This document shows, piece by piece, positions 50,156-60,056 of a stretch of 64,000 nucleotides of DNA (positions within the stretch are counted from its first letter, which is position 1; every line of letters starts with the position of its first letter). The DNA comes from Myxococcales bacterium (GTDB lineage: Bacteria > Myxococcota_A > Bradymonadia > UBA7976 > UBA1532). The stretch lies in NCBI GenBank assembly GCA_020633465.1, contig JACKDN010000013.1, positions 150,060-214,059 on the forward strand, in the 5' to 3' direction. Under the pieces are notes generated by a model. The model did no database searches. It was not told the origin of the DNA and saw nothing but the letters and a program-made list of their open reading frames with translations. The position numbers and the translations under genes were made by a program.

Positions 50156-52924
50156 TCAGCCGCCCGCGGCGGTCGCCTCGAGCAGCGCCACCGGCAGCGT
50201 CGCCAGCGCGTCGGCGAGGCGCAGGCGCCCGGCGGTCACCGTGACCGTCGCGCCGCCGAGGACGTCCGTGAAGCTGCGCGGCGCGTCGTCGGGCAGCGTC
50301 AGCGCGGCGTCGCCCCAGACCCCTTCGCCCAGCGGCCACGCGCCGGCTTCCGTCAGCCGGGTCGTCAGGCGCGGCGCCACCGCGATGACCCACCGCTTCC
50401 CGTGCACCCGCGCGAAGGCGCCCACGTGGCGCCGCTTGGCGTCGGCGTACAGCGGCACGTAGCGGCCCTCGGCGTACAGCGTCGGCCGCGCGCGCCGGTG
50501 GGTCAGGGCCTTCCAGGTGACCCACAGCTTGACGCCGCCGTCCCGCCAACGCTCGCGCAGGTCGGCGAGGGCGTCCGGACCCGCCTCGATCATCTCGCTC
50601 AACAGCTCGGCGCAGCGCGCGTGGTCGACCGGCCGCCGGTTGTCGGGGTCGACCAGGCTCAGGGTCCATCGCTCGCTGCCCTGGTAGACGTCGGGCACGC
50701 CGGGCGCGGCGATCTTCAGCAGCTGCTGCGTCAGACCGTTCAACATGCCGAAGAACGCCACCCGCGCCTGCAGCCCCCGGAAGTCGTCGAGGAACGCGCC
50801 GTTCTCCTGCTCGTCGAGGATGCGCCCCGCGAAGTCGACCAGCGCCTGCTCGCGCTCGACGTCGGGCGCGCGCCAGCTGGTGAACTCCTTGGCCTCGCGG
50901 GCCGACTTCACCAGGTAGGTGCGCAGCCGCTCGCCGCGGAAGGCGGGCACCTCGGCCTCGTCGAGGGGCCAGGCGCCCAGCAGCGTCTGGTACAGCAGCA
51001 CCTCTTCGTTGGGGTGGGGTACGTCGTCCACCTGGAAGCGCGCGTTGGCCGCGTGCCACCGCGCGAGCGTCGCGCGCCACACCTCGGGCATCTCGCTCAG
51101 CACCGCGATGCGCGCGCGCACGTCCTCGGAGCGTTTCGTGTCGTGCGTGGTGGTCGCGCTCATCGCGTGCGGGTGGCGCGCCGCGCGCGCGGCGTTGAAG
51201 CGATGGAAGTCGGCCAGGCTGTAGTCGCCCTCGCCCGGCTCGGCGCCCACGTCGTTGAGCGACACCAGCCGGTTGTAGACGTACAAGGACGTGTCCTCGA
51301 GCCCCTTCGCGCGCACCGGCGAGGTGAACTGCTGCCAGCGATGCACGAACGCTCGGGCGTCGTCGCGCAGGTCGGGCGGCACTTCGAGCCGCAGGACGCG
51401 CAGCAGGTAGTCGTAGGCGGCGGTGTCGCTCGAGGGATCCCGGTCCTTCGCGGCCTCGACCAGCGCGGTGAGCGCCGCGCGCTGCCCCTCGGTGGGCTCG
51501 TCGCGCACGTAGGTGCGGTACACCGTCAGCTCGGCGGTGACGCCGATCAGCGCGCGCCCCAGCTCGCTGGCGGCGACGTCGCGCCCGGGCAGATCGCGGC
51601 GCGCCAGCAGCGTCAGGTCGCGCTCCAGCCGCCGCGCCTCGCTCTTGAACAGCCAGTCGATGACGTCGCGCTGCCGCGCGCGCACCAGCGCTGCGAAGTC
51701 GGGCTCGCGCCCGATGAACTCACCGTAGACGCTGTCGAGCGCGTTCAGGCCCGGCGCGTCCACCAGCAACCCGTTGAGCACGTTGAGGAAATCGTACCCG
51801 GTCGTCCCGGCCACCGGCCACGCGGGCAGATCCTCGTCGGGCGCGAGGATCTTCTCGACGGTGATCCACGCGCGCCCGCCGGTGCGCTCGGCCAGCCAGT
51901 CGAGGTAGGCGTGGGGATCGTGCAGGCCGTCGACGTGGTCGACGCGCAGCCCGCTCAGCAGGCCCGCGTCCCACAGCCGCAGCACCAGCGCGTGCGTCGC
52001 GTCGCGCACGCCGGGATCCTCGACGCGCACGCCGGCGAGGTCGTTGATGTTGAAGAAGCGCCGGTAGTTGATCTCGCGCACGGCGGTCTTCCAGTAGGCC
52101 AGCCGCCACGCCTGCGCCGACAGCAGGCGGTCCAGGCGCGCGCGCCCCGCGGCGTCGTCGGCGTGCAGGCGCGCGAGGTTGCGGTCCAGGTGCGCGCGCA
52201 CCAGCGACGACTCCGCGCGCAGGTCGGCCAGCAGGGTCATGGCCGCCGTCGCCCGCTCGGCCCGGTCGGTCGCCCCGGCGACACGAGGCGGCAGCTCGGC
52301 GAGCGCGGTCGCGACGGTCCGCAGGCCCTGCACCACGACGTCGCCGCCGCCCCGCTCGGCGGCCAGCGCGTCCAGGCCGTCCGCGACCAGCGGCGCGCAG
52401 GTGGCGGGATCGAGCGGCGCCCGGTGCTCGTAGTACCGCAGCTCGAAGTCGTGCTCGCGGAGCGCAACCCGCAGCTGGCCGTCCTTCAACGCCTCGGCGT
52501 AGCGCGTGCCCAGGATCGGCAGCAGCAGCCGATCGTCGGCCCCCGGCCACGGCGGGCGCCAGTCGACGTCGAAGGCCACCGCGTGCGGCGACGCCGCGCC
52601 GTGCCGCAGCAGATCGCGCCACCAGGGGTTCTCGCCGCACGCCGCCTGGTGGTTCGGCACGATGTCGAGCACCAGCCCGACGCCGTGCTCGTGGGCCACG
52701 CGGGCCAGCCGCTGGAAGGCGGCCTCGTCGCCCAGCGCGGGGTTCAGGCGCGTGGGATCCACCACGTCGTACCCGTGCGTGCTGCCGGCGCGCGGCGCGA
52801 AGCAGGGCGACAGGTACAGGGCGCCGACACCCAGGCGGGCGAGGTGGGGCACCAGGCCGGTGACGGTCGCGAAGTCGAGATCCGGACCCAGCTGCAGACG
52901 GTAGGTGCTGGACGGGGGTGTCAC
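50156..52924 (-). CDS. treY: malto-oligosyltrehalose synthase
   Basis: The GTG at 52924 overlaps the GH57 stop by 4 bases. The 922-residue product is a GH13 TreY: STYRLQLGPDLDFA at the start, GLVLDIVPNHQA (region I), GLRVDHVDGLHDP (region II, nucleophile Asp), AWITVEKILAPDEDLP (region III, acid Glu), TTTHDTKRSEDVRAR (region IV). It converts the reducing end of a maltodextrin to a trehalose unit in the cytosol. It is the last gene of the treZ-GH57-treY operon. Confidence 0.95.
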   Translation of the reverse strand: MTPPSSTYRLQLGPDLDFATVTGLVPHLARLGVGALYLSPCFAPRAGSTHGYDVVDPTRLNPALGDEAAFQRLARVAHEHGVGLVLDIVPNHQAACGENPWWRDLLRHGAASPHAVAFDVDWRPPWPGADDRLLLPILGTRYAEALKDGQLRVALREHDFELRYYEHRAPLDPATCAPLVADGLDALAAERGGGDVVVQGLRTVATALAELPPRVAGATDRAERATAAMTLLADLRAESSLVRAHLDRNLARLHADDAAGRARLDRLLSAQAWRLAYWKTAVREINYRRFFNINDLAGVRVEDPGVRDATHALVLRLWDAGLLSGLRVDHVDGLHDPHAYLDWLAERTGGRAWITVEKILAPDEDLPAWPVAGTTGYDFLNVLNGLLVDAPGLNALDSVYGEFIGREPDFAALVRARQRDVIDWLFKSEARRLERDLTLLARRDLPGRDVAASELGRALIGVTAELTVYRTYVRDEPTEGQRAALTALVEAAKDRDPSSDTAAYDYLLRVLRLEVPPDLRDDARAFVHRWQQFTSPVRAKGLEDTSLYVYNRLVSLNDVGAEPGEGDYSLADFHRFNAARAARHPHAMSATTTHDTKRSEDVRARIAVLSEMPEVWRATLARWHAANARFQVDDVPHPNEEVLLYQTLLGAWPLDEAEVPAFRGERLRTYLVKSAREAKEFTSWRAPDVEREQALVDFAGRILDEQENGAFLDDFRGLQARVAFFGMLNGLTQQLLKIAAPGVPDVYQGSERWTLSLVDPDNRRPVDHARCAELLSEMIEAGPDALADLRERWRDGGVKLWVTWKALTHRRARPTLYAEGRYVPLYADAKRRHVGAFARVHGKRWVIAVAPRLTTRLTEAGAWPLGEGVWGDAALTLPDDAPRSFTDVLGGATVTVTAGRLRLADALATLPVALLEATAAGG

Positions 52925-55329
52925 GCCGCCTCCCCCGCGCGGTGGATCTCGAGCGGCTCGCGCAGGCCGTCGAAGGTGTGCCGCCAGGCGTCGTCGCGCG
53001 CGTCGCGCTGCTCGTCGAGCGCGAACCACGTGTTCTGCGCCTCCCACAGGTCGACGCCCACGGGCATCGCCGCGGCGTCGCGCACCGCGCCGGCGAAGCG
53101 TTCGAGCGCCGGCAGGCTGTCGGGATCCTCGCGCAGCGCCGCCGAGGCGCGGGTGAGCGCAAGGCCCAGCTGATAGCGCAGGGGCTCGAGGTCGAGCTCG
53201 ATGCCCATGGCGTCCGCCTCGTCGAGCAACGCGCGCACCGAGTCGGCGGTGGGCAGATCGCCCTCGAGCTTGCGCTGCAGCCGGTTGTCGAGCACCACCT
53301 CGGCGGCGCGGCGGAAGGTCAGCGGCGCCGGCTGGCCGAGGGACGACAGGAAGCGCAGCAGGGGCGCCGCGCGGTCGTAGATCGCGTCGTAGGCCTCGGC
53401 CACCTTGGCCCGCTCCATCGCCAGCAGCCGGTCGAGCGTGCGCCGCTGCTCGTCGCGGAACAGCGCGCGCAGCGTCAGCACGCGGCCCGGGAAGGCCTGG
53501 TCGATGGCGCGCACGAGGCGGGAGTATTCGCCGTGCTCGAAGCAGGGGATGAGCGCGTCGCGCAGCCCCTCGAGATCGTCCTCGCCGCCCTCGGCGCGCA
53601 CGCCGCCGCTCAGATCGTGCCCGCCCAGGTGCAGGGCCGCGTACACCACGCGCTGCGACGAGCCGGTGATGCGCGAACACACGCGCGTGCGGCCCACCAC
53701 CAGGCGCGCGTCGGCTCGCTCGCAGCGCGTCTCTTCGGTCTGATCGACGTGATAGCAGTAGATGTCGTGGGGCGCGTGATCCGGGCGGAACAGCGCGCTC
53801 AGCGCGTGGTGCGCGCCGACGCGCTCGAGGTCGATGCGCGCGGGCCGGCAGAGCTGGTCGTAGACGCCGCGCCCGTCGCCGAAGCGGGGCAGGTTGCTCG
53901 GAGCGTTCGCCAGCCGCTCGACGAAGTCGCCCTCGAGGTCGAGATCGAGCACGGTGCCGGCCAGCTGCACCACGCGCGCGGCGTAGCGCATCACCTGCGT
54001 CGTCTCGAGGCCGGACAGCTCGTCGAAGAACCAGCCGCAGCTCGTGTACATCAGCATCGCGTTGCGCTGCAGCTCGAGCAGGCGCAGGGCCTTCACGCGG
54101 TCGTCGGCGGTGAGCGGCGAGCGCGCGTGCTCGGCGAAGAAGCGATCGACGTTGTCGGTGCTGCGATCGGCGATCACGTCGATGTAGGCGTCGCGCGCCG
54201 TCCAGGCGTCGTCGACCAGCGCGCCCAGCGCCTCTTCGAAGCCCGGCGCCACGGCGTCGCGTAGCCAGTCGAGGGCCTCGCGCAGGGGCGCCCGCCAGCG
54301 TTGGTGCCAGCCGGGGCGGCCGGTGCTGCAGCCGCAGTCGGCGCGCCAACGCTCCACGCCGTGGACGCAGCTCCAGCTGCTGTCCTCGATGATCTGCACC
54401 TCGAGCTCGGGCGGGTGGCGCTCGAGGTAGGCGCCGTAGTTGGTCAGCGTGACCGAGGGATCGTCGTCGATGTGGCGCAGCGCGTAGGCCAGCGCCATCT
54501 CGCCGCGCGCGTGGTGGTGGCCGTAGGTCTCGCCGTCGGTGGCGATGTGCACCAGCTGGGGGTGCTGCCGACCGTCGTCGAAGGCGTCCATCAGGCGGTC
54601 CTTGAAGCGCTCGCCGCGCTCGAGCAGCTTCTCGAAGGCGACCGCGTTCGAGATGGGGCCGTCGTAGAAGAACAGCGCGATCGACTTGCCCGAGGGCAGG
54701 GGACAGCGATAGGCGCGGGAGGGATCGACGTTGCCGCCCTGCACGTCCTGCCAGTCTTCGTCGCTGTCCGCCCTGCGCACCGCCTTCGCTTGATGAGGCG
54801 CGAGGACGGTGAAGCGGATGCCCTCTTCGGCCAGCGCCTCGAGCGTGTCGAGACACACGGCGGCCTCGGGCAGCCACATGCCCTCGGGCCGGCGACCGAA
54901 GCGCAGCTCGAAGTCGCGCACGCCCCAACGCACCTGCGTCCGTCGGTCGCGCGCGTTGGCCAGCGGCATGATCAGGTGGTTGTAGGCCTGCGCCATCGCC
55001 GAGCCGTGGCCGTCGAAGCGTTCGGCGCTCTCGGCGTCGGCGTCGATGATCGCCGCGTAGGTGCGCGGGCGCTTCGCCTCGAGCCACGACAGCAGCGTGG
55101 GGCCCACGTTGAAGCTGGTGCGCGCGTAGTTGTTGACGATCTCCATGATGTGCCAGTCGTCGTCCATGATGCGGGCGCGCGCGTTGGGCCCGTAACACTC
55201 CGCGGTGACGCGCTCGTTCCAGTCGTGGTGGGGCGCGGCCGAGTCCTGCACCTCGATGGCCTCGAGCCAGGGGTTCTCGCGCGGCGGCTGGTAGAAGTGC
55301 CCGTGCAGGCACAGATAGCGTTCGGTCAT
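52921..55329 (-). CDS. glycoside hydrolase family 57/DUF3536 protein
   Basis: The ATG at 55329 overlaps the treZ stop (ATGA). The 802-residue product begins YLCLHGHFYQPPRENPW, the GH57 opening. GMWLPEAAVCLDTL holds the nucleophile Glu and HIATDGETYGHHHARGEMA the acid Asp, with the histidine-rich substrate region. The second half is the DUF3536 domain. GH57 enzymes act on alpha-glucans as amylases, 4-alpha-glucanotransferases or branching enzymes. Here it lies between treZ and treY, so it probably prepares or trims the maltodextrin for trehalose release. The exact specificity is not known. Confidence 0.88.
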   Translation of the reverse strand: MTERYLCLHGHFYQPPRENPWLEAIEVQDSAAPHHDWNERVTAECYGPNARARIMDDDWHIMEIVNNYARTSFNVGPTLLSWLEAKRPRTYAAIIDADAESAERFDGHGSAMAQAYNHLIMPLANARDRRTQVRWGVRDFELRFGRRPEGMWLPEAAVCLDTLEALAEEGIRFTVLAPHQAKAVRRADSDEDWQDVQGGNVDPSRAYRCPLPSGKSIALFFYDGPISNAVAFEKLLERGERFKDRLMDAFDDGRQHPQLVHIATDGETYGHHHARGEMALAYALRHIDDDPSVTLTNYGAYLERHPPELEVQIIEDSSWSCVHGVERWRADCGCSTGRPGWHQRWRAPLREALDWLRDAVAPGFEEALGALVDDAWTARDAYIDVIADRSTDNVDRFFAEHARSPLTADDRVKALRLLELQRNAMLMYTSCGWFFDELSGLETTQVMRYAARVVQLAGTVLDLDLEGDFVERLANAPSNLPRFGDGRGVYDQLCRPARIDLERVGAHHALSALFRPDHAPHDIYCYHVDQTEETRCERADARLVVGRTRVCSRITGSSQRVVYAALHLGGHDLSGGVRAEGGEDDLEGLRDALIPCFEHGEYSRLVRAIDQAFPGRVLTLRALFRDEQRRTLDRLLAMERAKVAEAYDAIYDRAAPLLRFLSSLGQPAPLTFRRAAEVVLDNRLQRKLEGDLPTADSVRALLDEADAMGIELDLEPLRYQLGLALTRASAALREDPDSLPALERFAGAVRDAAAMPVGVDLWEAQNTWFALDEQRDARDDAWRHTFDGLREPLEIHRAGEAA

Positions 55330-57206
55330 GGGGTATCGCTCCGGAGGTAGAGGGCGGCCGACCAGGGCGCGAGCGTCACCTGCGCGTCGCGCGCCTCGGG
55401 CGTCACGTCGAGCGTCGCGGGCGCCGCGCCGCCGGCGCCGGCCCAGCGCGCGTCGGCGGTGTCCAGGCGGCGGCGCCAGGTGCCCGCGGGCAGCGTGACG
55501 CGGGCGTCGGCGGGCGCGGCGCCGAAGTGCAGCAGGATCAGGGCGTGCGCCTCGCCGAACCAGCGATGGCTGATCACCAGGGGCGGGTCGTCGAGGTGCG
55601 CCACGAGGTGGCGCGCGTGATCGGGGTGCTGCAGCGCCGCCGTGTCGCGGCGCAGGTGGATCAGCTGGCGGTACAGCGCGCGCAGCGCCGCGTGGGCGGG
55701 GTGGCGGCGCAGGCCGCGGTCCAGCACCGCCGACGCGAAGGTCTCGGGGTGGGCGGGATCGGGCGGCCCGTCGTCGGCGCCGACGGGGTGATCGAACTCG
55801 GCCGCGCGGCCCTGCCGCACCGCCTCCAGCAGATCGGGATCACCGTGATCGACGACGTAGGGGAAGGGCGCGGTCTCACCATACTCCTCGCCCATGAACA
55901 GCAGCGGCACGTGGGGGCTCAGCAGCACCGTCGCGGCCGCCAGCTTCAGGCGCTCGAGATCGACCAGCGCGCTCAGCCGCTCGCCGCGCATGCGGTTGCC
56001 CACCTGGTCGTGGTTCTGGCTGCAGACGACGAAGCGGCTGGCGGCCAGCGCGCCCGGGGGCCGGCCGTGGCGGCGGCCGCGGAAGGGGGAGTGTTGGCCG
56101 GTGTAAGCGAAGCCGTCGCGCAGGGCGGCGGCCAGATGGCTCAGGTCGGGGTAGTCGACGTAGTAATGCTGGGTCTCGCCGGTCAGCCGGCGGTGCAGCG
56201 CGTGGTGCAGGTCGTCGGCCCACACCGCGTGCATGCCGGTGCCGCCTTGGCTGCGCGCCGTGATCAGCCGCGCGTCGTTCGCGTCGGACTCGGCCACCAG
56301 GTACAGGGGGCGCTCGAGCGCGGCGCTGCGCACCTCGACGGCGGCGGCCAGCTCTTCGAGGAAGGGCATCGCGGCGTGGTCGTACAGGGCGTGCACCGCG
56401 TCGAGGCGCAGCACGTCGACGTGGAAGTGTTCGAACCAGTGCAGGGCGTTCTGCAGCAGGAAGCCGCGCACGGCGTCGCTGCCGGGCCCGTCCAGGTTGA
56501 TCGCGTCGCCCCAGGGCGTGCGGTAGCGATCGGTGAAGAAGTCGGGCGCGTACCAGCCCAGGTAGTTCCCCTCGGGGCCCAGGTGGTTGTAGACGACGTC
56601 CAGGGCGACCGCGAGGCCGCGGGCGTGGGCCGCGTCGACGAAGCGCATCAGGGCGCGCGGCCCCCCGTAGGACGACTGCACCGCGAACGGATACACGCCG
56701 TCGTAGCCCCAGTTGCGCGCGCCGGGGAACTGGGCGACGGGCATCAGCTCGACGACGGTGACACCCAGGTCGACCAGCTCGTCGAGGTGCTCGATGGCGG
56801 CGTCGAGGGTGCCTTCGTCGGTGAAGGTGCCGACGTGCAGCTCGTAGAACAGCGCGTCGGCCAGGGGGGGCGGGGCGAAGCCGGCGTCGGTCCAGGGGTA
56901 GTCGAGCGACACGACGGCCGAGGGCGCGTGGACGCCGTCGGGCTGGCTGAGCGACGCGGGATCCGGTCGCTGCTCGCCGGCAGCCTCGAAGACGTAGCGA
57001 TCACCCGGGGCCACGCCGTCGAGCGACACGGCGTGATAGCCGTCCGCTTCGGGGCGAAATGCCACGCGGCGGGGCGCCGTGCCGTCGGGGTCGAGCACCA
57101 GCGTGACCTGGTCGTGGGCCGGCGCCCAGACGCGGAAGGTGCAGCGACCGGTCGCGGGGTCGAGCAACTTCGCGCCCACGGGGGGCGCGTCGGGGGCGGG
57201 CACCAT
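55326..57206 (-). CDS. treZ: malto-oligosyltrehalose trehalohydrolase
   Basis: ATG at 57206 with GAGGAG ahead. The 626-residue enzyme has an N-terminal CBM48-like domain (FRVWAPAHDQVTLVLDPDG) and a GH13 core: ALDVVYNHLGPEGNY, VLRLDAVHALYDHAAM (nucleophile), LYLVAESDANDARL (acid), VVCSQNHDQVGNRMRG. It cuts trehalose from the product of TreY. First gene of the operon; no treX debranching gene is present, and the GH57 gene may take that place. Confidence 0.95.
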   Translation of the reverse strand: MVPAPDAPPVGAKLLDPATGRCTFRVWAPAHDQVTLVLDPDGTAPRRVAFRPEADGYHAVSLDGVAPGDRYVFEAAGEQRPDPASLSQPDGVHAPSAVVSLDYPWTDAGFAPPPLADALFYELHVGTFTDEGTLDAAIEHLDELVDLGVTVVELMPVAQFPGARNWGYDGVYPFAVQSSYGGPRALMRFVDAAHARGLAVALDVVYNHLGPEGNYLGWYAPDFFTDRYRTPWGDAINLDGPGSDAVRGFLLQNALHWFEHFHVDVLRLDAVHALYDHAAMPFLEELAAAVEVRSAALERPLYLVAESDANDARLITARSQGGTGMHAVWADDLHHALHRRLTGETQHYYVDYPDLSHLAAALRDGFAYTGQHSPFRGRRHGRPPGALAASRFVVCSQNHDQVGNRMRGERLSALVDLERLKLAAATVLLSPHVPLLFMGEEYGETAPFPYVVDHGDPDLLEAVRQGRAAEFDHPVGADDGPPDPAHPETFASAVLDRGLRRHPAHAALRALYRQLIHLRRDTAALQHPDHARHLVAHLDDPPLVISHRWFGEAHALILLHFGAAPADARVTLPAGTWRRRLDTADARWAGAGGAAPATLDVTPEARDAQVTLAPWSAALYLRSDTP

Positions 57207-57319
57207 CGGGGCTCCTCGGGCCGTTCGAGAGCGGGGCGGCGGCCGGGCGCCGTCGCACCCTCGCCCTCACCCCGGCGCCCGCACGAGTGCAGGCCCCGTG
57301 CCGCCGAGGAGCGTCGGCG

Positions 57320-57990
57320 TCAATCGCCGGTCAGGCGGGGGTCGAGCAGCTCGGGGCAAACGGTGTCGTCGGCGCAGGCGGCGTAGCGCAGGCAGGTGTC
57401 GAGCGCGTCGCAGGTGCTGCCGGCGAGGCAGGCGCTCAGCTCGGCGCGACGCTCGGGGCGCAGGCAGCGCCACACGGCGGTGCGGGGGTAGGGATCCTCC
57501 CGGCAGGTGGCCTCGTCGAACCAGCCCCGGCCCACCGAGTCGCAGCGCCCGATGGCGTCGCAGTGCTGGCCGATCAGGTCGTCGGCGGGGCCGCAGTCGA
57601 GGGCGGCGAGGCAGTCGCGGGGGCCGGCGACGGCGTCGTCGACCATGCAGGCGGACCAGGCGTCGAACGCGGCGGGCGTCAGAGCGTCGGCCAGCGCGGC
57701 GCAGCGGGCGGCGCACGCGTCGTCGGCGCAGACGGCCGCGCAGGGCGCGGGGCGCTCATCGGCAGGCTGGGCGTCAGGCAGCGGCGCGCTCGCGGCGTCG
57801 GCAGGCAGCGCAGCGTCCTCGGCGGAAAGCGCGCGCAGGCTCTGGCGCAGTGGGCGCCGCGTCGACGGCAGGCGCAGGCACCTCGGCGTCAGCGGGCGCG
57901 TCCGCGTGCCGAGCGCGTCCCGGCAACCGTCGTCGTGGGGCGCGCCCGCCGGAGCAGGCCAGGCGGCGTGGCCGACGTCGACGCGGGCGT
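57320..57990 (-). CDS. cysteine-rich lipoprotein, N-terminus frameshifted
   Basis: The C-terminal 170 residues are in one frame and carry about a dozen regularly spaced cysteines (CAAVCADDACAARCAAL, CLAALDCGPADDLIGQHCD, CLRYAACADDTVC). Upstream, at about 57830, another minus frame reads DAPADAEVPAPAVDAAP, a typical lipoprotein linker, and further upstream LACSGG, a lipobox, near 57960. The gene is thus broken in at least one place at the edge of the indel-rich region. The family is unknown. Confidence 0.55.
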
Positions 57991-58141
57991 CCACCGCAGC
58001 GGACTCGGCGCCGAGCGGTGACTCGATGCAAAGGCGAAGAGCAAGGACGGACAGCGTCAGGGCAGCGTGCGCGGTGGCCTCAGGGGGTCGATGAGGTCAG
58101 AGCGCACAGGGGAGGAGCGCCAACGGCAGGCGTTGCCGGTG

Positions 58142-58157
58142 CACCCGCCAGCGGGTG
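58142..58157. promoter_or_regulatory. inverted repeat CACCCG-N4-CGGGTG
   Basis: A perfect 6+4+6 palindrome followed by AAAAAATTT, upstream of the broken regulator-like gene. It could be an operator for that gene, or a hairpin with an A/T tract. No independent support. Confidence 0.3.
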
Positions 58158-58194
58158 AAAAATTTCGCTCCGCCAGGCGCTGCCGCGTGATGGG

Positions 58195-59110
58195 CTGGCG
58201 TGGCGCCATGCAGTCAACGCCCTCATCGACGCAGTCGTGCGCCAGGCGCGACCGTGCTCATCGCACACCTGGCGACGGCGCGGGCGTGCTGCGCGCGCCC
58301 TGGCGCACGTCGCCAACCAGGTGTTCACCGACCTGGTCCAGCGCGCTTTCGAGCGCAGGGGCTGGGGCGCAAGGTGGTGGCCGACATGTTCGGCATCGCG
58401 CTGCGCAGCTATCAGCTGAAGGTGCAGCGCGCCTGTCCGAGAGCCTGACCGAGCGCAACGCCGCTCGCCATAGAACCGTGCTGGGCTTCGATGCAGGAGG
58501 AGGGGCGCGTCGGGCGGCTGGGTGCTTCGAGCGCTTCCAGTACGACGACGAGCCGCAGGTGCAGGCGGTGCTGAAACGACCTAGTCGAGTCAGGGGCTGG
58601 TGTACCGGGCCGGGCGCGGCGACGGGACGACGTACCGCGCGGCCGAGCCGAGGATCTGGGCGCGGCCTTCGCCAGCGGTCTGACGCGACCGCCGAGCACA
58701 TAGCGTGGGTTCGCCATCTACCGCGACAGCCCCCATCGACCGCGCGGGCCTGCGACTTAGTGTGAAGCTGCCCGACGGTCGCTCGACCGCGCTTGAGCCA
58801 GCTCCTGGCCGACAGGCGCGTGATGCAGCGCGTCGAAAGGGCGACGACAGCCCACGTTGGCGCTGCGACCGTGCTGGCTGCGCACGACGGTGGGCTGGGG
58901 AGGCCGCGGTCTTCGATCACTTCAGGCGATGGTCAGGCGCTCTGCGTGAAGCTCACCGGCAGCGTGCGCGAAGGCCTGCCGACGACGTGGTGGGGCAGCA
59001 CTGGTCGTTCGACGCGTCTGGCCAGGGGCGCACTTTCCGGGACGAGGTGCTGAGCGTGCTGCGCGACTGCGCAGCCGCGTGACCACCTGCGCAAGCTTGT
59101 GACCGACTAA
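58195..59110 (+). pseudogene. winged-helix regulator-like gene broken by many indels
   Basis: No frame is open for long, but all three plus frames hold consecutive pieces of one protein: VNALIDAVVRQA, then LAHVANQVFTDLVQRAFE, RKVVADMFGIALRSYQLKVQ, ERFQYDDEPQVQ, GLVYRAGRGDGTTYRAAE, EDLGAAFASG, EHIAWV, AIYRDSPIDRAG, DRALEQLLADRRVMQ and, at the end, DEVLSV and RKLVTD. The pieces keep good codon structure, and the order is right. The middle reads like winged-helix domains, similar in layout to the intact regulator at 62817. At least ten small shifts lie in 900 bases. Confidence 0.6.
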
Positions 59111-59196
59111 CGACGCGCACCGCGGCCCGACGGGCAGCGCATGCGGTGGCGCCGTGAGGCGGGGGGTGGTGGTCGATCCGGGCGACGGGAGGCGGG

Positions 59197-60056
59197 TGAT
59201 GCAGTGGGGCGCGCTCGCGCGCTGATGCTGGTGGCGGCGGGCTGCGAGGACGGCGGCGGCAAGCTGCCGGTGAACCGACAGCGAGAGCCACTGGCTGATA
59301 TGGCGTGCACCGACGCGGACGCCTGCGCCAGGAAGCTGGCCTGCGGCGTGTGCGGCGTGTGTAGCCGCAGGCCTGCGACGACGCGGCGGCCTGCGCCAGC
59401 ATCGGCCCCAGCACTTGTGCGCAGCCGACGGCGCGTGCGGTGAGGCCGGTGTGCACGGCCACCTGTCAGCGCGACGCGGACTGCGGCGCAGCGCACTGGT
59501 GTGCGCCGGGGCGTGTGCCTCGCGGCGGTAGCGTGGGCCCCGACGTTGGAGCGGCTGGATCTGGAGCGCCGCCCGACGCCGCGCCACCCGCGGAGAGACG
59601 CCGCGCCTGGCGACACGCAGCGCACGGTGACGCACCGCGCCCGGCGACGCCGCGGCAGACGGTGACGCCGCGCCGGCCATCGGCAGGACCAGCCGTCGAC
59701 GCGCCGGCCGACAGCAGCGTCGGGCCGACGCGGGGCCCTGCCCGCCAGGCCGAGCACCTGCGTGCAGGACGCCAGCGAGTGCGCCGACGGCGACGTCTGC
59801 ATCACCCGCAGTGCGGCGTGCGCAACAGCATGTGCGTGCGCGCCGTGCACCGTCGACGCCGACCGTCGAAGCCACGAGGGGCAGTGCACGCCTTCCTGGC
59901 GCCGTGCCAGTCAGGCTTCTTCTGCACCGCCGTCGACCCTGCCGCGTCGACGCGGACTGCCGGATCGCGGCGCGCCGAAGGTGTGCAGGCATGGGGCAGC
60001 GCCAGGACGCAGTGCGTCGACGCCCGTAAGGGCGCGGCAAGCACCGCCCGGCGTGA
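59197..60056 (+). pseudogene. cysteine-rich lipoprotein gene broken by indels
   Basis: The ATG at 59197 follows GGGAGGCGG and the frames then give a lipoprotein signal (LMLVAAGCEDGGG). Downstream pieces in different frames show a long cysteine-rich protein: VCTATCQRDADCGAAHWCAP, SECADGDVCIT, CRVDADCR and AQTQCVDAR-like ends. Frames change every 50-100 bases. The order regulator then Cys-rich lipoprotein repeats that of 62817-64000. Confidence 0.5.

Noticed and set aside
50156..55312. A single 1718-codon frame fusing GH57 and treY
   Set aside because: The upstream half is the wrong frame of the GH57 gene; the real treY starts at the GTGA overlap at 52924.
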